Assembly (NCBI GenBank): GCA_020629695.1
Contig: JAHDCV010000014.1
Location: 24,098-62,857, forward strand
DNA from: Acidimicrobiales bacterium
GTDB taxonomy: Bacteria > Actinomycetota > Acidimicrobiia > Acidimicrobiales > SZUA-35
DNA: 38,760 bases
Direction of reading: 5' to 3'
Numbering within the stretch: the stretch's first letter is position 1; every line of letters begins with the position of its first letter. Below the pieces are notes generated by a model, which ran no database searches, was not told the origin of the DNA, and saw only the letters and a list, made by a program, of their open reading frames with translations. Both the position numbers and the translations under genes were made by a program. Below are positions 1-8,023 of the stretch, piece by piece.

Positions 1-1
1 C

Positions 2-133
2 ACCCGAGCCGAGTTGCTCGCCAGCCATGACCGCACGGGCGGCGCAGCCGGCCGCGACAGCACGGGCGGCGCAGCCGGCCGCAAGAGCACGGGCGGCGCA
101 GCCGGCCGCGAGAGCACAGAGGTTCCGTCATGA
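2..133 (+). CDS. C-terminal tail of an unknown upstream gene (5' end outside window)
   Basis: Frame 2 is open from the window edge to a TGA at 131-133, which overlaps the ATG of the next gene (130-132) as ATGA. This four-base overlap is typical of translationally coupled genes and is the main reason to call it. The visible 43 residues end in three copies of a nine-residue repeat, STGGAAGR plus D, K or E, encoded by the 27-bp tandem repeat at 33-113, followed by STEVPS. The tail is hydrophilic and low in complexity, so it gives no function. Known oxidoreductases of the downstream type are often paired with a cytochrome b-type membrane partner, which would be a reasonable guess for the missing part, but nothing seen here proves it. 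Confidence 0.6.
   Translation, partial: TRAELLASHDRTGGAAGRDSTGGAAGRKSTGGAAGRESTEVPS
33..113 (+). repeat. 27-bp tandem repeat, three copies
   Basis: Three contiguous 27-bp units at 33-59, 60-86 and 87-113 share the core GCACGGGCGGCGCAGCCGGC and differ at only a few positions near the unit ends. The unit length is a multiple of three, so the repeat keeps the frame of the coding tail that contains it and adds nine residues per copy. Copy number may vary between strains by slippage. Confidence 0.9.
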
Positions 134-948
134 ACGACGCAATCGACCCCACCACCGTCACCGACGAGCACGACGCTCAACCGGGACTGCCCACCACCCA
201 CCTGGGCGATCCGGTGGTCGTGCGCTCCGCCGCCGAGCACCGCACCCGCACCCGCCGCTCGTTCCTGACCGGCGTCGTCGGTGCCGCCGTCGGCTACGGC
301 GGATGGCGGACCCTGCAGGGCCGCCCGGACGACGGCAACATCCCCGATGTCCTCCGCCGTGGCTACGAGTTCAACGAGGGCGTCTGGACCCGTATCGGCG
401 ACCGCTCCAAGCTCGCCCCGACCTTCGACCTCGACGAAGCGACGTCGCTGCGTGTCAACGGTCGGCACGGCGTGCGCGAAGAGGTCGACGCCGAGTCATG
501 GGAGATGGTCGTCACCGGCCTGGACGGCGGCGTCCTCGCTGCCGGCGGGCTCGAGTTGATCGAGGGGCTCGAGCAGGTCGATCACGTGGTCGAGCACAAG
601 TGCATCGAAGGGTGGTCGGCGAAGCCACGCTGGACCGGGGTCCGGTTCTCCGACTTCGCGGCCCGTCTGGGTGTGGCCGAGAACTACGAGTACGTCGCGA
701 TGGAGACCCCCGACGGTGACTACTACGTCGGAGTCGACCGACCGACGATGTTGAACGCCCAGACCCTGCTGGTGACCCACCTCAACGGTGAGCCCCTCAC
801 GTCGGAGCACGGTGCGCCGCTGCGTCTGGCGACCCCGCACAAGTACGGCATCAAGTCGATCAAACGCATCGGCACGATCCGCTTCACGAACGATCAGCCC
901 CGGGACTTCTGGGCCGAACGGGGCTACACGTACTTCGCCGGGTTCTGA
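130..948 (+). CDS. Tat-exported molybdopterin-dependent oxidoreductase (sulfite oxidase/MsrP-like fold)
   Basis: A 272-residue protein of the sulfite-oxidase/YedY type molybdopterin fold. The N-terminus carries a twin-arginine motif, TRRSFLTG (about residues 41-48), followed by a short hydrophobic stretch, so export of the folded cofactor-loaded enzyme is expected. C158 in the motif HKCIEGWS is the cysteine that ligates molybdenum in this family. No haem or dimerisation domain follows, as in MsrP-like single-domain enzymes. The start ATG overlaps the TGA of the preceding gene, suggesting one operon in which that gene might supply an electron-transfer partner. The substrate (methionine sulfoxide, sulfite or other) cannot be told from sequence. 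A hairpin follows at 962-1001. Confidence 0.85.
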   Translation: MNDAIDPTTVTDEHDAQPGLPTTHLGDPVVVRSAAEHRTRTRRSFLTGVVGAAVGYGGWRTLQGRPDDGNIPDVLRRGYEFNEGVWTRIGDRSKLAPTFDLDEATSLRVNGRHGVREEVDAESWEMVVTGLDGGVLAAGGLELIEGLEQVDHVVEHKCIEGWSAKPRWTGVRFSDFAARLGVAENYEYVAMETPDGDYYVGVDRPTMLNAQTLLVTHLNGEPLTSEHGAPLRLATPHKYGIKSIKRIGTIRFTNDQPRDFWAERGYTYFAGF

Positions 949-961
949 GCTGCGCCGTCGT

Positions 962-1001
962 CGACCCCGCCGACATCGGCTTGGCCGATGCGGTCGGGTC
1001 G
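962..1001 (+). terminator. GC-rich hairpin after the molybdopterin oxidoreductase
   Basis: The arms CGACCC...CATCGGC (962-980) and GCCGATG...GGGTCG (984-1001) pair around a TTG loop; the inner seven base pairs are perfect and the outer six pair after a bulge. It starts 13 bp after the stop codon. There is no clear T tract, as is common for terminators in GC-rich actinobacteria. The hairpin contains the ATG at 988, which argues against that codon as the start of the next gene. Confidence 0.6.
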
Positions 1002-1083
1002 TGAAGACTGCGGTCATCGACCCGGCCGCCCACCTCCCACACTCCCTGCGTCGGTTCGGCTCACCGCTGCGCCGGCTCGCGTC

Positions 1084-2283
1084 GTGAACCTGCTCGACCG
1101 AGCCTCGCCCGAGGTGATCGACACTCCGAGGGCCTGGGTCGCCTGTCTCGGTGCGGCGACGATGAACGGGGCCGCGTTCGGGATCGTCTACACGTTCGGC
1201 GCGTTCTTCTCCGAGATCCGGACGGAGTTCGACGCCGGCTCCGGGCCGACCGCACTGATCTTCGGCATCGCGCTGCTGGGCTTCTTCGGGTTCGGCGCGG
1301 TGTCGGGGGCGTGGTTCGAACGGGTCGGGCCCCGGCCGCTCGCTCTGGCCGGCGGTCTGGTGTTCGTCGTTTCGCTGCTCGTCGCCGCCGGCGCGGGGTC
1401 GATCGGTGTCGCCTATCTCGCGATCGGGCTCGGTCTCGGCATCGGCGGTGGATGTTTCACTGCCCCGCTCACGGTGGCCACCGGTGGGTTGTTCGCAACG
1501 CAGCGGGTGATGGCCCTGGGGGTGCTCGCGACCGGCAACGGCATCGGCACGCTGGTCATGGTCCCGCTGGCCGAGGCGCTGATCTCCGATCTGGGGTGGC
1601 GGTCGGCCTACCGCTGGCTCGCGGTGATCGCGGCCGTCGCCTTCGCGATCGGGCTGGCGACCATGCTGCGCCCGCCGGCCCGTCCGGGTGGTCCGGCCCA
1701 GTCCGTCAGAACGTCCGACATCCTCCGGCTGCCGGTCTTCGTCCGGTTGTTCGTCGTGTCGGTGTTGTTCGGCATCGGGCTCTACATCGCCTTCGCCTTC
1801 GTCATCCCGTTCGCCGAACGCAACGGGATCAGTGGTCGCTGGGCGGCTCGCCTCGTCGGGATCATCGGCCTCGCCTCGATCGTCGGCCGGTTGGGGCTGA
1901 CCGGTGCCGCTCGTCGATTCGGGGCCGTCCGGGTGTTCCGGGCGGCGCTGGTGGCCATGGTGGTCGCCTTCGCGATCTGGGCCCTGGCCGGCGGCACGCT
2001 CGTGCTGCTCGTCGTGTTCACGGTCGTGCTCGGCACCGCCTACGGCGGGTTCGTCGCGATCGCCCCGGAGGTGACGCTCGTGCTGTTCCCCGAGCTGCCG
2101 CCGGGACGCACGATGGGGCTGTTGTTCCTGTCCGTCGGTCTGGGTGGACTGATCGGTCCACCCCTCGCCGGTGTGCTGGACGCCGCCGGCTGGAGCGAGG
2201 CCGAGGTGATCGCCGTGCCCGCCGCGCTCGCGGTCGTGGCCGTCATCGGTGCGAGGGGCCTCGTCGAGCCGGCGACGTCCTGA
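1084..2283 (+). CDS. MFS transporter (monocarboxylate/oxalate-formate-like)
   Basis: About 399 residues with twelve predicted membrane segments and glycine-rich loops typical of the major facilitator superfamily. The loop after TM2 reads GAWFERVGPRPL, a version of the MFS motif A region. The first segment begins at VACLGAATMNG. I place the start at the GTG at 1084 (VNLLDRAS) because the open frame upstream, from ATG 988, is Pro/Arg-rich, lacks family character and begins inside a hairpin; no Shine-Dalgarno is obvious. The substrate is unknown. The gene ends 12 bp before the end of the convergent GH81 gene. Confidence 0.85.
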   Translation: MNLLDRASPEVIDTPRAWVACLGAATMNGAAFGIVYTFGAFFSEIRTEFDAGSGPTALIFGIALLGFFGFGAVSGAWFERVGPRPLALAGGLVFVVSLLVAAGAGSIGVAYLAIGLGLGIGGGCFTAPLTVATGGLFATQRVMALGVLATGNGIGTLVMVPLAEALISDLGWRSAYRWLAVIAAVAFAIGLATMLRPPARPGGPAQSVRTSDILRLPVFVRLFVVSVLFGIGLYIAFAFVIPFAERNGISGRWAARLVGIIGLASIVGRLGLTGAARRFGAVRVFRAALVAMVVAFAIWALAGGTLVLLVVFTVVLGTAYGGFVAIAPEVTLVLFPELPPGRTMGLLFLSVGLGGLIGPPLAGVLDAAGWSEAEVIAVPAALAVVAVIGARGLVEPATS

Positions 2284-2295
2284 TCCGTCCCGGGG

Positions 2296-4341
2296 TCAGC
2301 CCCAGCGCTGGGACCACCACTCGAGCACCGCAGAACCCGTGCCGGACTCCGGCTCGGCCCCGGTCGGGGGAGCGGGGGCGCCGGCGACGAGGGCGTCGGA
2401 GGCGAGCAACTCGGGCCAGAGGTCGGCGCAGCCGCCGTTGCCGGCACACCACGCCCAGCGGGTCTCGGCAGCCTCGACGGCACCATCGGTCGAGTAGCGG
2501 GCGAGCGCGTTCGGTGCGAGTGGGAGCAGGCGGATGCCGAGCGCGGCCTCGGGTCGAGCGTCGAACCACGTGTTCGGGTCCGACTTCGCCGCCCAGACGA
2601 CCCCACTCCACGGCCGGCCCGCCACCTGCCCGGTCGGCAACCACCGTTCGGCTCCTCGGTGGGTCTCGACGACGAAACGAGCGAGGAGCTCGTCGGCAGC
2701 GGCGTCGTCCCGCCCGGTGGCGATCCGCCAACGGGCCGTGGCCCACCAGGCGAAGCTCGATTCCGAGATCGATTCGAGGTTGTTGCCGTCGGCGAAGGGC
2801 ACCACACCCGACGCCCAGCCGTGGCCGTGATACGGCGACCACACTCGTTCGGCGGCCAGGCCGTCGGCTCGTGCCAGCGGATCGGCGGGGGCAGCGAGCC
2901 GCCCGGCCAGCTCGGCAGCCAGGATGTCGATCATCTCGCGATGGGTGTCCGCCCCGGTGGGATCGTGCTCGGCGAGGATCGCCGCGGCGCCGACCCAGTA
3001 GCCGTACTGGAGGTGATGGTCGTTCAGTTCCGTTCCGGACCCGAACTCGGCCGGCACCATCACCGCCGCACCCCAGTCGCGGTTCCAGGTGAGGCGGGGC
3101 TCACGTTCGGGATCGGCCAGTGTGGACAACATCGTCCGCACCTCGTCGAGGGCCTCCTCGGCGAGCTCGGTCTCGTCGATCGACCTCGCGAGATCGGCCA
3201 GGAGTGCGTGGTACCAGATGCGTTTGCCGGCCCAGTAGGAGCCAGCCGTCGGAGCAGGGGGCGACGCCAGGTCGGCTCGGATCGCCGCAGCGAGCGCCTC
3301 GGGGTCATCGACGGGCGACGGGGTGAACTCCGTGGTCACCGCGGGGTTCCGGAGCCCGAGTTCGTCGGTGACGAAGACGTCGACCGATCCGAGTGGGGAC
3401 GGGAGCGTGCCGATCGGATCGCCGGCGCCGGTCGGCCGGTCGGTCCGGTTCCGTGGCCAGGTGATCGGTCCGTCGCCGCCACCACGGTCCCACGACAACG
3501 TCTGGAGCGCATCGCCGACGACGCTGCGTCCGAGCGTCTCGTCCGAGTCCACGAGGGCGTGGCGGGCCGCCATCACGAGTGCCCGCTCCCATCGGTCGAC
3601 GTCGGCGCCGACGGGTTGGGGCCCGACGACGATCTGGTCGTCGGTCGGCTGGAGCTCGACCTCGACCCCGTCGATGGCGACGAGGGCGGCGCCGGCGATC
3701 GTCCAGATGCCCTCGGCTCCCTCGACGTGGAGACCGCCGTCGAAGGCTCGGACGTCGGGGTCGAGACCCGGGATCTCGAGGTGGATCGTGTCGGTCGTCG
3801 GGTCGATCTCGACCAGGGGTGACCCCTGCGCGAGCGTGATGGTGCCGCCGGCCGTGAGGATCTTCAGGTGCAGCGGGCCGGCGTCGACGATCTGTCGACC
3901 GTCGGCGAGTTCGTCGGTCAGCCGGACCGCCGGCACGAACGGTGTGATCGAGGCCCCACCGTCGAACGGTTCGGGACCGCGGTTCGAGACCATGACCGAG
4001 CCCTCGTCCCACCGGAGTCCGAGAGGCTGGGGCCAGACCGTGACCGGCCCCTGGTCACCGGTGACGAGCGACGCCCACCACGTGTTGGTAGGGATGCCGC
4101 CGTCGTGGCCGGCCCATGCCGAGGGACTCGGTGCCTGGGCTTCGAACGGCGTCGGTGGCAGCGACCGGCCCCGGACGACCGGCGCGTTGGCCCGGCTCCC
4201 GATCGGCGCGCCGCTGGTGTCGACCGACGCGAGCGGATCGCTCGGCGTCGGCGGCGTCGCCGCACGGCCCAGGAACCACCCCAGACCGGCGAGGACCATC
4301 ACCAGTGCCCCGATCACCGCGGCGACACGGGTCTCGCTCAT
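2296..4341 (-). CDS. Membrane-anchored GH81-type endo-beta-1,3-glucanase
   Basis: A 681-residue protein with one N-terminal membrane segment (about residues 6-24) and an extracytoplasmic body resembling glycoside hydrolase family 81. Visible landmarks are PTNTWWASL near residue 84, DWGAAVMVPAEFGSGTELND leading into NDHHLQYGYWVGAAA (D441, the expected acid), HGHGWASG near 506, and DGNNLESISES with E523 and E527 as candidate catalytic glutamates. GH81 enzymes are inverting endo-beta-1,3-glucanases. The ATG overlaps the stop of the HlyD-like gene by one base (TGATG), and GAGG lies 7 nt before it, so it is the last gene of the 7742-2296 operon. By analogy with the BcsZ cellulase or AlgL lyase it may trim or release the polymer made by the GT2 synthase. 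The exact family should be confirmed by profile search. Confidence 0.8.
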   Translation of the reverse strand: MSETRVAAVIGALVMVLAGLGWFLGRAATPPTPSDPLASVDTSGAPIGSRANAPVVRGRSLPPTPFEAQAPSPSAWAGHDGGIPTNTWWASLVTGDQGPVTVWPQPLGLRWDEGSVMVSNRGPEPFDGGASITPFVPAVRLTDELADGRQIVDAGPLHLKILTAGGTITLAQGSPLVEIDPTTDTIHLEIPGLDPDVRAFDGGLHVEGAEGIWTIAGAALVAIDGVEVELQPTDDQIVVGPQPVGADVDRWERALVMAARHALVDSDETLGRSVVGDALQTLSWDRGGGDGPITWPRNRTDRPTGAGDPIGTLPSPLGSVDVFVTDELGLRNPAVTTEFTPSPVDDPEALAAAIRADLASPPAPTAGSYWAGKRIWYHALLADLARSIDETELAEEALDEVRTMLSTLADPEREPRLTWNRDWGAAVMVPAEFGSGTELNDHHLQYGYWVGAAAILAEHDPTGADTHREMIDILAAELAGRLAAPADPLARADGLAAERVWSPYHGHGWASGVVPFADGNNLESISESSFAWWATARWRIATGRDDAAADELLARFVVETHRGAERWLPTGQVAGRPWSGVVWAAKSDPNTWFDARPEAALGIRLLPLAPNALARYSTDGAVEAAETRWAWCAGNGGCADLWPELLASDALVAGAPAPPTGAEPESGTGSAVLEWWSQRWG

Positions 4342-5333
4342 CAGGAGTCCTCGGGCACGACATGGTCGGCGTCGGTGAAGACGATCGGCGGCGCTCCCTC
4401 GGGTGCCGACGTGAGGTCGATCCGCGCTTCGAAGCGGATCCCGGGCACGAGGTCGGTGATGGCCTCGGTGTCGGGTCGGATCCGGACGTTCACGAGCTCG
4501 GAGGTCGTCGGTTCGTGTTCGGTGCCCAGCAGCGGCACAGCCGAGATCAGCTCGCCGGCGATGACACCGGCGAGGGCGTTGGAACGGAGCTCGACCTGCA
4601 TCCCCCGACGCAGCGAGTCGAGGGTCTCGGGGCGCACGGCAGCGATCACGTACATCGCCTCGGGGTCATAGACGGTCGCGACCGGGGTGCCCGGAAGCGT
4701 CACCGCGCCGACGAGGGTGTCGATCGAGACGAAGCGGGCGTCGAACGGCGCGGAGAGGTCGTAGGTCTCGATCTCCTGGCCGTCCGCCGTCACCGACTCG
4801 AGACGGGCGATCGGCGTCCCGGCGGGAAGCACGCTGTCTCGCAGTTCGGCGGCCGAGACGTAGACCTCGTCGACGAGTGCCGGGCGGATCGGTGCGAGCG
4901 GAACGGCCTGCGCGGTGAGGATGCCGTCACTCAGTGTGACCGTGTCGGCGGTCTGGATCCGGAACGACACCTCGGGGATGATCAGCCAACCCAGGACGCC
5001 GAGGAAGATCGCCATGACGAAGAGGCTGAAGATCCGCGACGCGATCGTGTTGCCCGGCTTCGGGACGGGTGTGAAGGGCATCTCCTCCGGGTCGATCCAG
5101 GCCGCCTGCAGCGAGCTGGTCGAACGTGGTCCGGCGGGCGGCGCCTCGGCCGGCGCCGTGATGTACTGGACCACGGGTGCGGCCCCGGCATGGTCGCCGA
5201 GCACGATGTTCGGCTCCGGGGCATGGGTGGCCGGATGGGCCGACCGTCGTCGGTCGGGAGCGGTGGTGGCGCCACGATCGCGGAAGGCGAGGCCTTCGGC
5301 GAGCAACTGGTCGAGGTCAGATGGCGAGGGCAT
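4341..5333 (-). CDS. HlyD-like membrane-fusion subunit of a glycan synthase/exporter
   Basis: A 330-residue protein with a Pro/Ala-rich cytoplasmic N-terminus, one membrane segment at about residues 101-119, and a periplasmic/extracellular part with two halves of a barrel-sandwich (lipoyl-like) hybrid domain: ALVDEVYVSAAELRDSVLPA near 150 and APFDARFVSIDTLVGA near 205, then a beta-barrel (RRGMQVELRSNALAG). No long coiled-coil hairpin lies between the halves, unlike RND adaptors. Known parallels are Alg44 in alginate synthesis and BgsB in rhizobial mixed-linkage glucan synthesis, each paired with a GT2 synthase. It overlaps the GT2 stop by 17 nt and the GH81 start by one base. Role in threading the polymer outward is inferred. 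Confidence 0.75.
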   Translation of the reverse strand: MPSPSDLDQLLAEGLAFRDRGATTAPDRRRSAHPATHAPEPNIVLGDHAGAAPVVQYITAPAEAPPAGPRSTSSLQAAWIDPEEMPFTPVPKPGNTIASRIFSLFVMAIFLGVLGWLIIPEVSFRIQTADTVTLSDGILTAQAVPLAPIRPALVDEVYVSAAELRDSVLPAGTPIARLESVTADGQEIETYDLSAPFDARFVSIDTLVGAVTLPGTPVATVYDPEAMYVIAAVRPETLDSLRRGMQVELRSNALAGVIAGELISAVPLLGTEHEPTTSELVNVRIRPDTEAITDLVPGIRFEARIDLTSAPEGAPPIVFTDADHVVPEDS

Positions 5334-7152
5334 CGGAGCGGCTTTCCTGGTGATGTGCGAGGTAGTCGCGGAGCATGTCGAGGGTCTCTTCGTCGGACGG
5401 TTCGAGTTCCTCGGCCTCCTGGGCCTGGCGCTCGGAGCGGATGCCGCCGAAGAGGATCGACATGACGATGGTGAACTGGAGGAGGACGAAGCCGGAGGCG
5501 ATCAGCGTCGATGTCGGGTTCCGTCCGGGAACGGCCCAGCCGAAGAAGAGGGCCACGAGGCCGAGCGCGGCCACGAAGAGGTGCGGAGCGATGATTCGTG
5601 GGTTGAACCGGCCACCACGGGTGTTGGTGGCCGACCAGCTCGCCTTCTGCTTCATCGCCGTGGCGAGCAGCGCCCGACAGTGCGCCGGCGCCGCAGCCAT
5701 GGACACGAGGATGGCCGAGGGCCGGATCTTGCCCGCCTGGAGGAACGGCACGGCGACGGTGAGGAAGTAGAAGGGCACGTAGTGGACGGCCCAGTCCCAC
5801 ACGCTCGCCGAGATCGGTGACTTGTCGGCCAGGAGGTAGATGGGCGACATGAAGGCGAAGATGATCGTCGCGAGCGAGAGGGCGTAGTGGCTCGGCACGA
5901 GCATGTACTGGATCTTCTGGCTGAGCGTGAGCCGATGGGCCCGCAGCAGCTTCGACCACAGCAGGATCTCCCAGCCGCCCGACGCCCAGCGGAACTGCTG
6001 TTTGATGAACGAGCCCAGCCGGTCGGGGGTGAGGCCCTGCGTCAGCACCTTCGGCAGGAACACGGTGCGCCAGCCCCGGCGGTGGAACTCGAGCGAGGTC
6101 CAGATGTCCTCGGAGTTCGAGCCGATCCAGATCCCACCCTCCGGGTACTCCTCGCCGAGCGTGGTCAGCGGACGCTCCACGACGTCCTCGTCGCGGCGGG
6201 CACCGGCCTTCGCCCGTTCGCGCCTCGTGGGTTCGCGGGTGGTGAGTGACTTCAGCGCCGCCCGTCGATAGACGACGTTGGTGCCGACGCAGAACGCCGA
6301 GTTGGAGGCGTTCTTCGCCGGCATGATCGCTTCGTAGAACAGTTCCTGGGAAACGGCCGCACCTTCGGAGACCATGTTGTTGGGTGCGATGTCGTAGGTC
6401 TGGGGTGTCTGGACCATGGCGATCGACGGGTTCGCGATCAGATGCGGCAAGGTCTGGGTCAACATGTCCGGTCGGGGCACGTGGTCGGCGTCGAGGATGA
6501 CGATGAACCGGCCCGTCGTGCGTTGGATCGCCGCGTTCACGTTGCCGGCCTTCGCATGTGCGTTCGTCTCACGCTTGAGGTAGCCGATGCCGAGCTCCTC
6601 GGCGATCTCCCGGATGATCGGGTTCTTGCCGTCGTCGAGGATCCAGGTGTTGTGGGGCAGGAGCATGTCCCGGGCCGCCAGGGCCGTCTTGGTGGTGAGG
6701 TGAGCGGGCTCGCCGGCGCAACAGATGTAGACGTCGGTGGCCGGGGTCTCGATCTCGCCGGTCAGCAGTGACCGACGGATGACCGCCAGGTCCTCCGGTT
6801 CGGGGATGTCCGACCGGTAGGAGACGAGCGTCGACCAGATGCCGATCGTGTGCAGCACCACGATCGACTCGGCGATCACGGTCAGCACCCACAGCAGCGG
6901 CGCGTTCTCGTGCGCCCGGTCGTAGATGAAGGTCAGATACCAACCGGCGCAGGCGAGTCCGAGGATGACGGCGAACTTCGTCGACTGCTGGAAGTCACGC
7001 CAGGGCACGTCGTGCTGTTCGACGGGCGGCGGCGCGAACGGGTGACGGATCACCTCGACATCGAGGGGATCGTCCTCACGGAGCGCCTCCGTGCTGAGCT
7101 CGGTCAACGGCCTGCCGTCGCGAGCGCGCCGGTTCTTGCGACGGCCGAGCAT
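5317..7152 (-). CDS. Processive GT2 membrane beta-glycan synthase (cellulose/curdlan/mixed-linkage glucan synthase family)
   Basis: A 611-residue member of the cellulose synthase-like GT2 family. Two membrane segments (about 60-78 and 86-110) precede the cytosolic glycosyltransferase domain and about five follow it (from about 408). Signature motifs are LDDG (D173/D174), KAGN (201-204), DAD (221-223), VGTN (289-292), SED (347-349, in place of TED) and QQFRW (385-389). About 35 extra charged residues sit between VYRRAAL and the SED motif, where cellulose synthases have a short linker. There is no PilZ domain; the C-terminal tail is acidic and short. The start overlaps the preceding stop as TGATG. 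With a GH81 glucanase in the operon, beta-1,3 or mixed beta-1,3/1,4 glucan is the likely product; UDP-glucose as donor is inferred. Confidence 0.85.
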   Translation of the reverse strand: MLGRRKNRRARDGRPLTELSTEALREDDPLDVEVIRHPFAPPPVEQHDVPWRDFQQSTKFAVILGLACAGWYLTFIYDRAHENAPLLWVLTVIAESIVVLHTIGIWSTLVSYRSDIPEPEDLAVIRRSLLTGEIETPATDVYICCAGEPAHLTTKTALAARDMLLPHNTWILDDGKNPIIREIAEELGIGYLKRETNAHAKAGNVNAAIQRTTGRFIVILDADHVPRPDMLTQTLPHLIANPSIAMVQTPQTYDIAPNNMVSEGAAVSQELFYEAIMPAKNASNSAFCVGTNVVYRRAALKSLTTREPTRRERAKAGARRDEDVVERPLTTLGEEYPEGGIWIGSNSEDIWTSLEFHRRGWRTVFLPKVLTQGLTPDRLGSFIKQQFRWASGGWEILLWSKLLRAHRLTLSQKIQYMLVPSHYALSLATIIFAFMSPIYLLADKSPISASVWDWAVHYVPFYFLTVAVPFLQAGKIRPSAILVSMAAAPAHCRALLATAMKQKASWSATNTRGGRFNPRIIAPHLFVAALGLVALFFGWAVPGRNPTSTLIASGFVLLQFTIVMSILFGGIRSERQAQEAEELEPSDEETLDMLRDYLAHHQESRSDALAI

Positions 7153-7742
7153 CAGGCGGTGTCCTGGTGCTCGTCACGCACACGCATCTCACGGTCGAGC
7201 AGGTAGATGAGCTCGCCGAGCGTCTGCTGCGCGGCCTCGATCCGGGCCTCGATGCGGTCGGTCGCCCGCCGCCGGAGCTGGCCCGACGGCACGGGATCGG
7301 CGCCATTCGGGCCGTTGGCCACCCACCGCATCCGAACCGGCGCCTCGTCGGCCGTCTCGTCGCCCGTCGTGGCCGCCTCGGCCGGGCGGGCCTCGTGGAG
7401 CAGGCGCTCGGCGTCGCGCACGTCTTTCGGCGCCCGCTGGTACTGGGTCGGTGCGAGCGGGTCGTCGATCACGTGGGTGAGGTCGCTCTCGGCGGCCGTG
7501 GCAGCGAGTGCCTCGAGCACGCGGTCGAGGTAGGCCTGGAGTTCGGCGTTCTCCTGCTGGAGCTGATGGACCATCTCGACGAGCGCCGGATCCTGGGTCG
7601 GGGCCGCGCTCTCGGGCGTGACCGGGGTGTCGGTCTCCGTCTCGTCGCCGGTCGGCTGATCTCGAGAGTCCCGCGCCGCGACGAGCCGCACCGAGGGGGG
7701 CGGTGTGGCCGGTTGGGGCGGGGGAAGTCGGAGCTCGGTCAT
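7152..7742 (-). CDS. Coiled-coil protein of unknown function, first gene of the glucan operon
   Basis: A soluble 196-residue protein with no recognised domain. A Pro/Thr-rich N-terminus is followed by a coiled coil at about residues 50-85 (PALVEMVHQLQQENAELQ), a charged middle, and a second helical stretch near the C-terminus (RIEARIEAAQQTLGELIYLL). The ATG at 7742 is chosen because GGAGG lies 7 nt upstream (7750-7754 on the plus-strand numbering); the longer open frame has no such site and reads poorly. Its stop overlaps the GT2 start by one base, so it belongs to the operon. It could be a cytosolic scaffold or regulator of the synthase, by position only. Confidence 0.7.
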   Translation of the reverse strand: MTELRLPPPQPATPPPSVRLVAARDSRDQPTGDETETDTPVTPESAAPTQDPALVEMVHQLQQENAELQAYLDRVLEALAATAAESDLTHVIDDPLAPTQYQRAPKDVRDAERLLHEARPAEAATTGDETADEAPVRMRWVANGPNGADPVPSGQLRRRATDRIEARIEAAQQTLGELIYLLDREMRVRDEHQDTA

Positions 7743-7749
7743 GACGGGG

Positions 7750-7754
7750 CCTCC
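7750..7754 (-). promoter_or_regulatory. Shine-Dalgarno deciding the start of the first glucan-operon gene
   Basis: The minus strand reads GGAGG here, 7 nt before the ATG at 7742-7740. It supports this start over the longer upstream open frame. Confidence 0.75.
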
Positions 7755-7855
7755 ATCGAGGTGATCGTGGCGATGAGGCTCCGTCGGACCGGGCGAGGGG
7801 GCTTGTGAGCGGTCGCCACAACCCCGACTCGAGGGGATCTGGGGGTCGATGCACG

Positions 7856-7879
7856 CCCCTGAGCAGGGGAAATGCCCCT
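7856..7879 (-). promoter_or_regulatory. Overlapping CCCCT/AGGGG inverted repeats in the glucan-operon leader
   Basis: On the plus strand CCCCT (7856-7860), AGGGG (7865-7869) and CCCCT (7875-7879) alternate, so the middle element can pair with either neighbour but not both. They lie 114-137 nt upstream of the operon start codon. This could be an operator or a pair of exclusive RNA hairpins; I see no c-di-GMP riboswitch consensus here. In GC-rich DNA five-base arms can arise by chance. Confidence 0.3.
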
Positions 7880-7985
7880 CATCGGAGTGGTCGCCCGGTG
7901 AGGTCTGTGCGGTTCTTCCCACGGGTGCGATGCATCACCGTGGGCCGGATGGCCCGTCCGGAGCGCGGCGATTCACCCGCTGCAT

Positions 7986-8004
7986 GGGTCCCGGCGTGGG
8001 ACCC
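7986..8004 (-). terminator. Hairpin after the alpha/beta hydrolase
   Basis: GGGTCCC (7986-7992) and GGGACCC (7998-8004) form a perfect seven-base stem with a five-base loop, starting 19 nt after the hydrolase stop on the minus strand. No T tract follows. It would insulate the glucan operon from readthrough. Confidence 0.5.
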
Positions 8005-8023
8005 GGTCACCCGATGTGGGGGA

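Noticed and set aside
1311-3092. Plus-strand open frame of 593 codons
   Set aside because: It runs out of frame through the MFS gene and antisense through the GH81 gene and is dominated by arginine.
7743-8023. Cyclic-di-GMP riboswitch in the glucan-operon leader
   Set aside because: No GEMM-like conserved segments could be recognised; only short inverted repeats are present.
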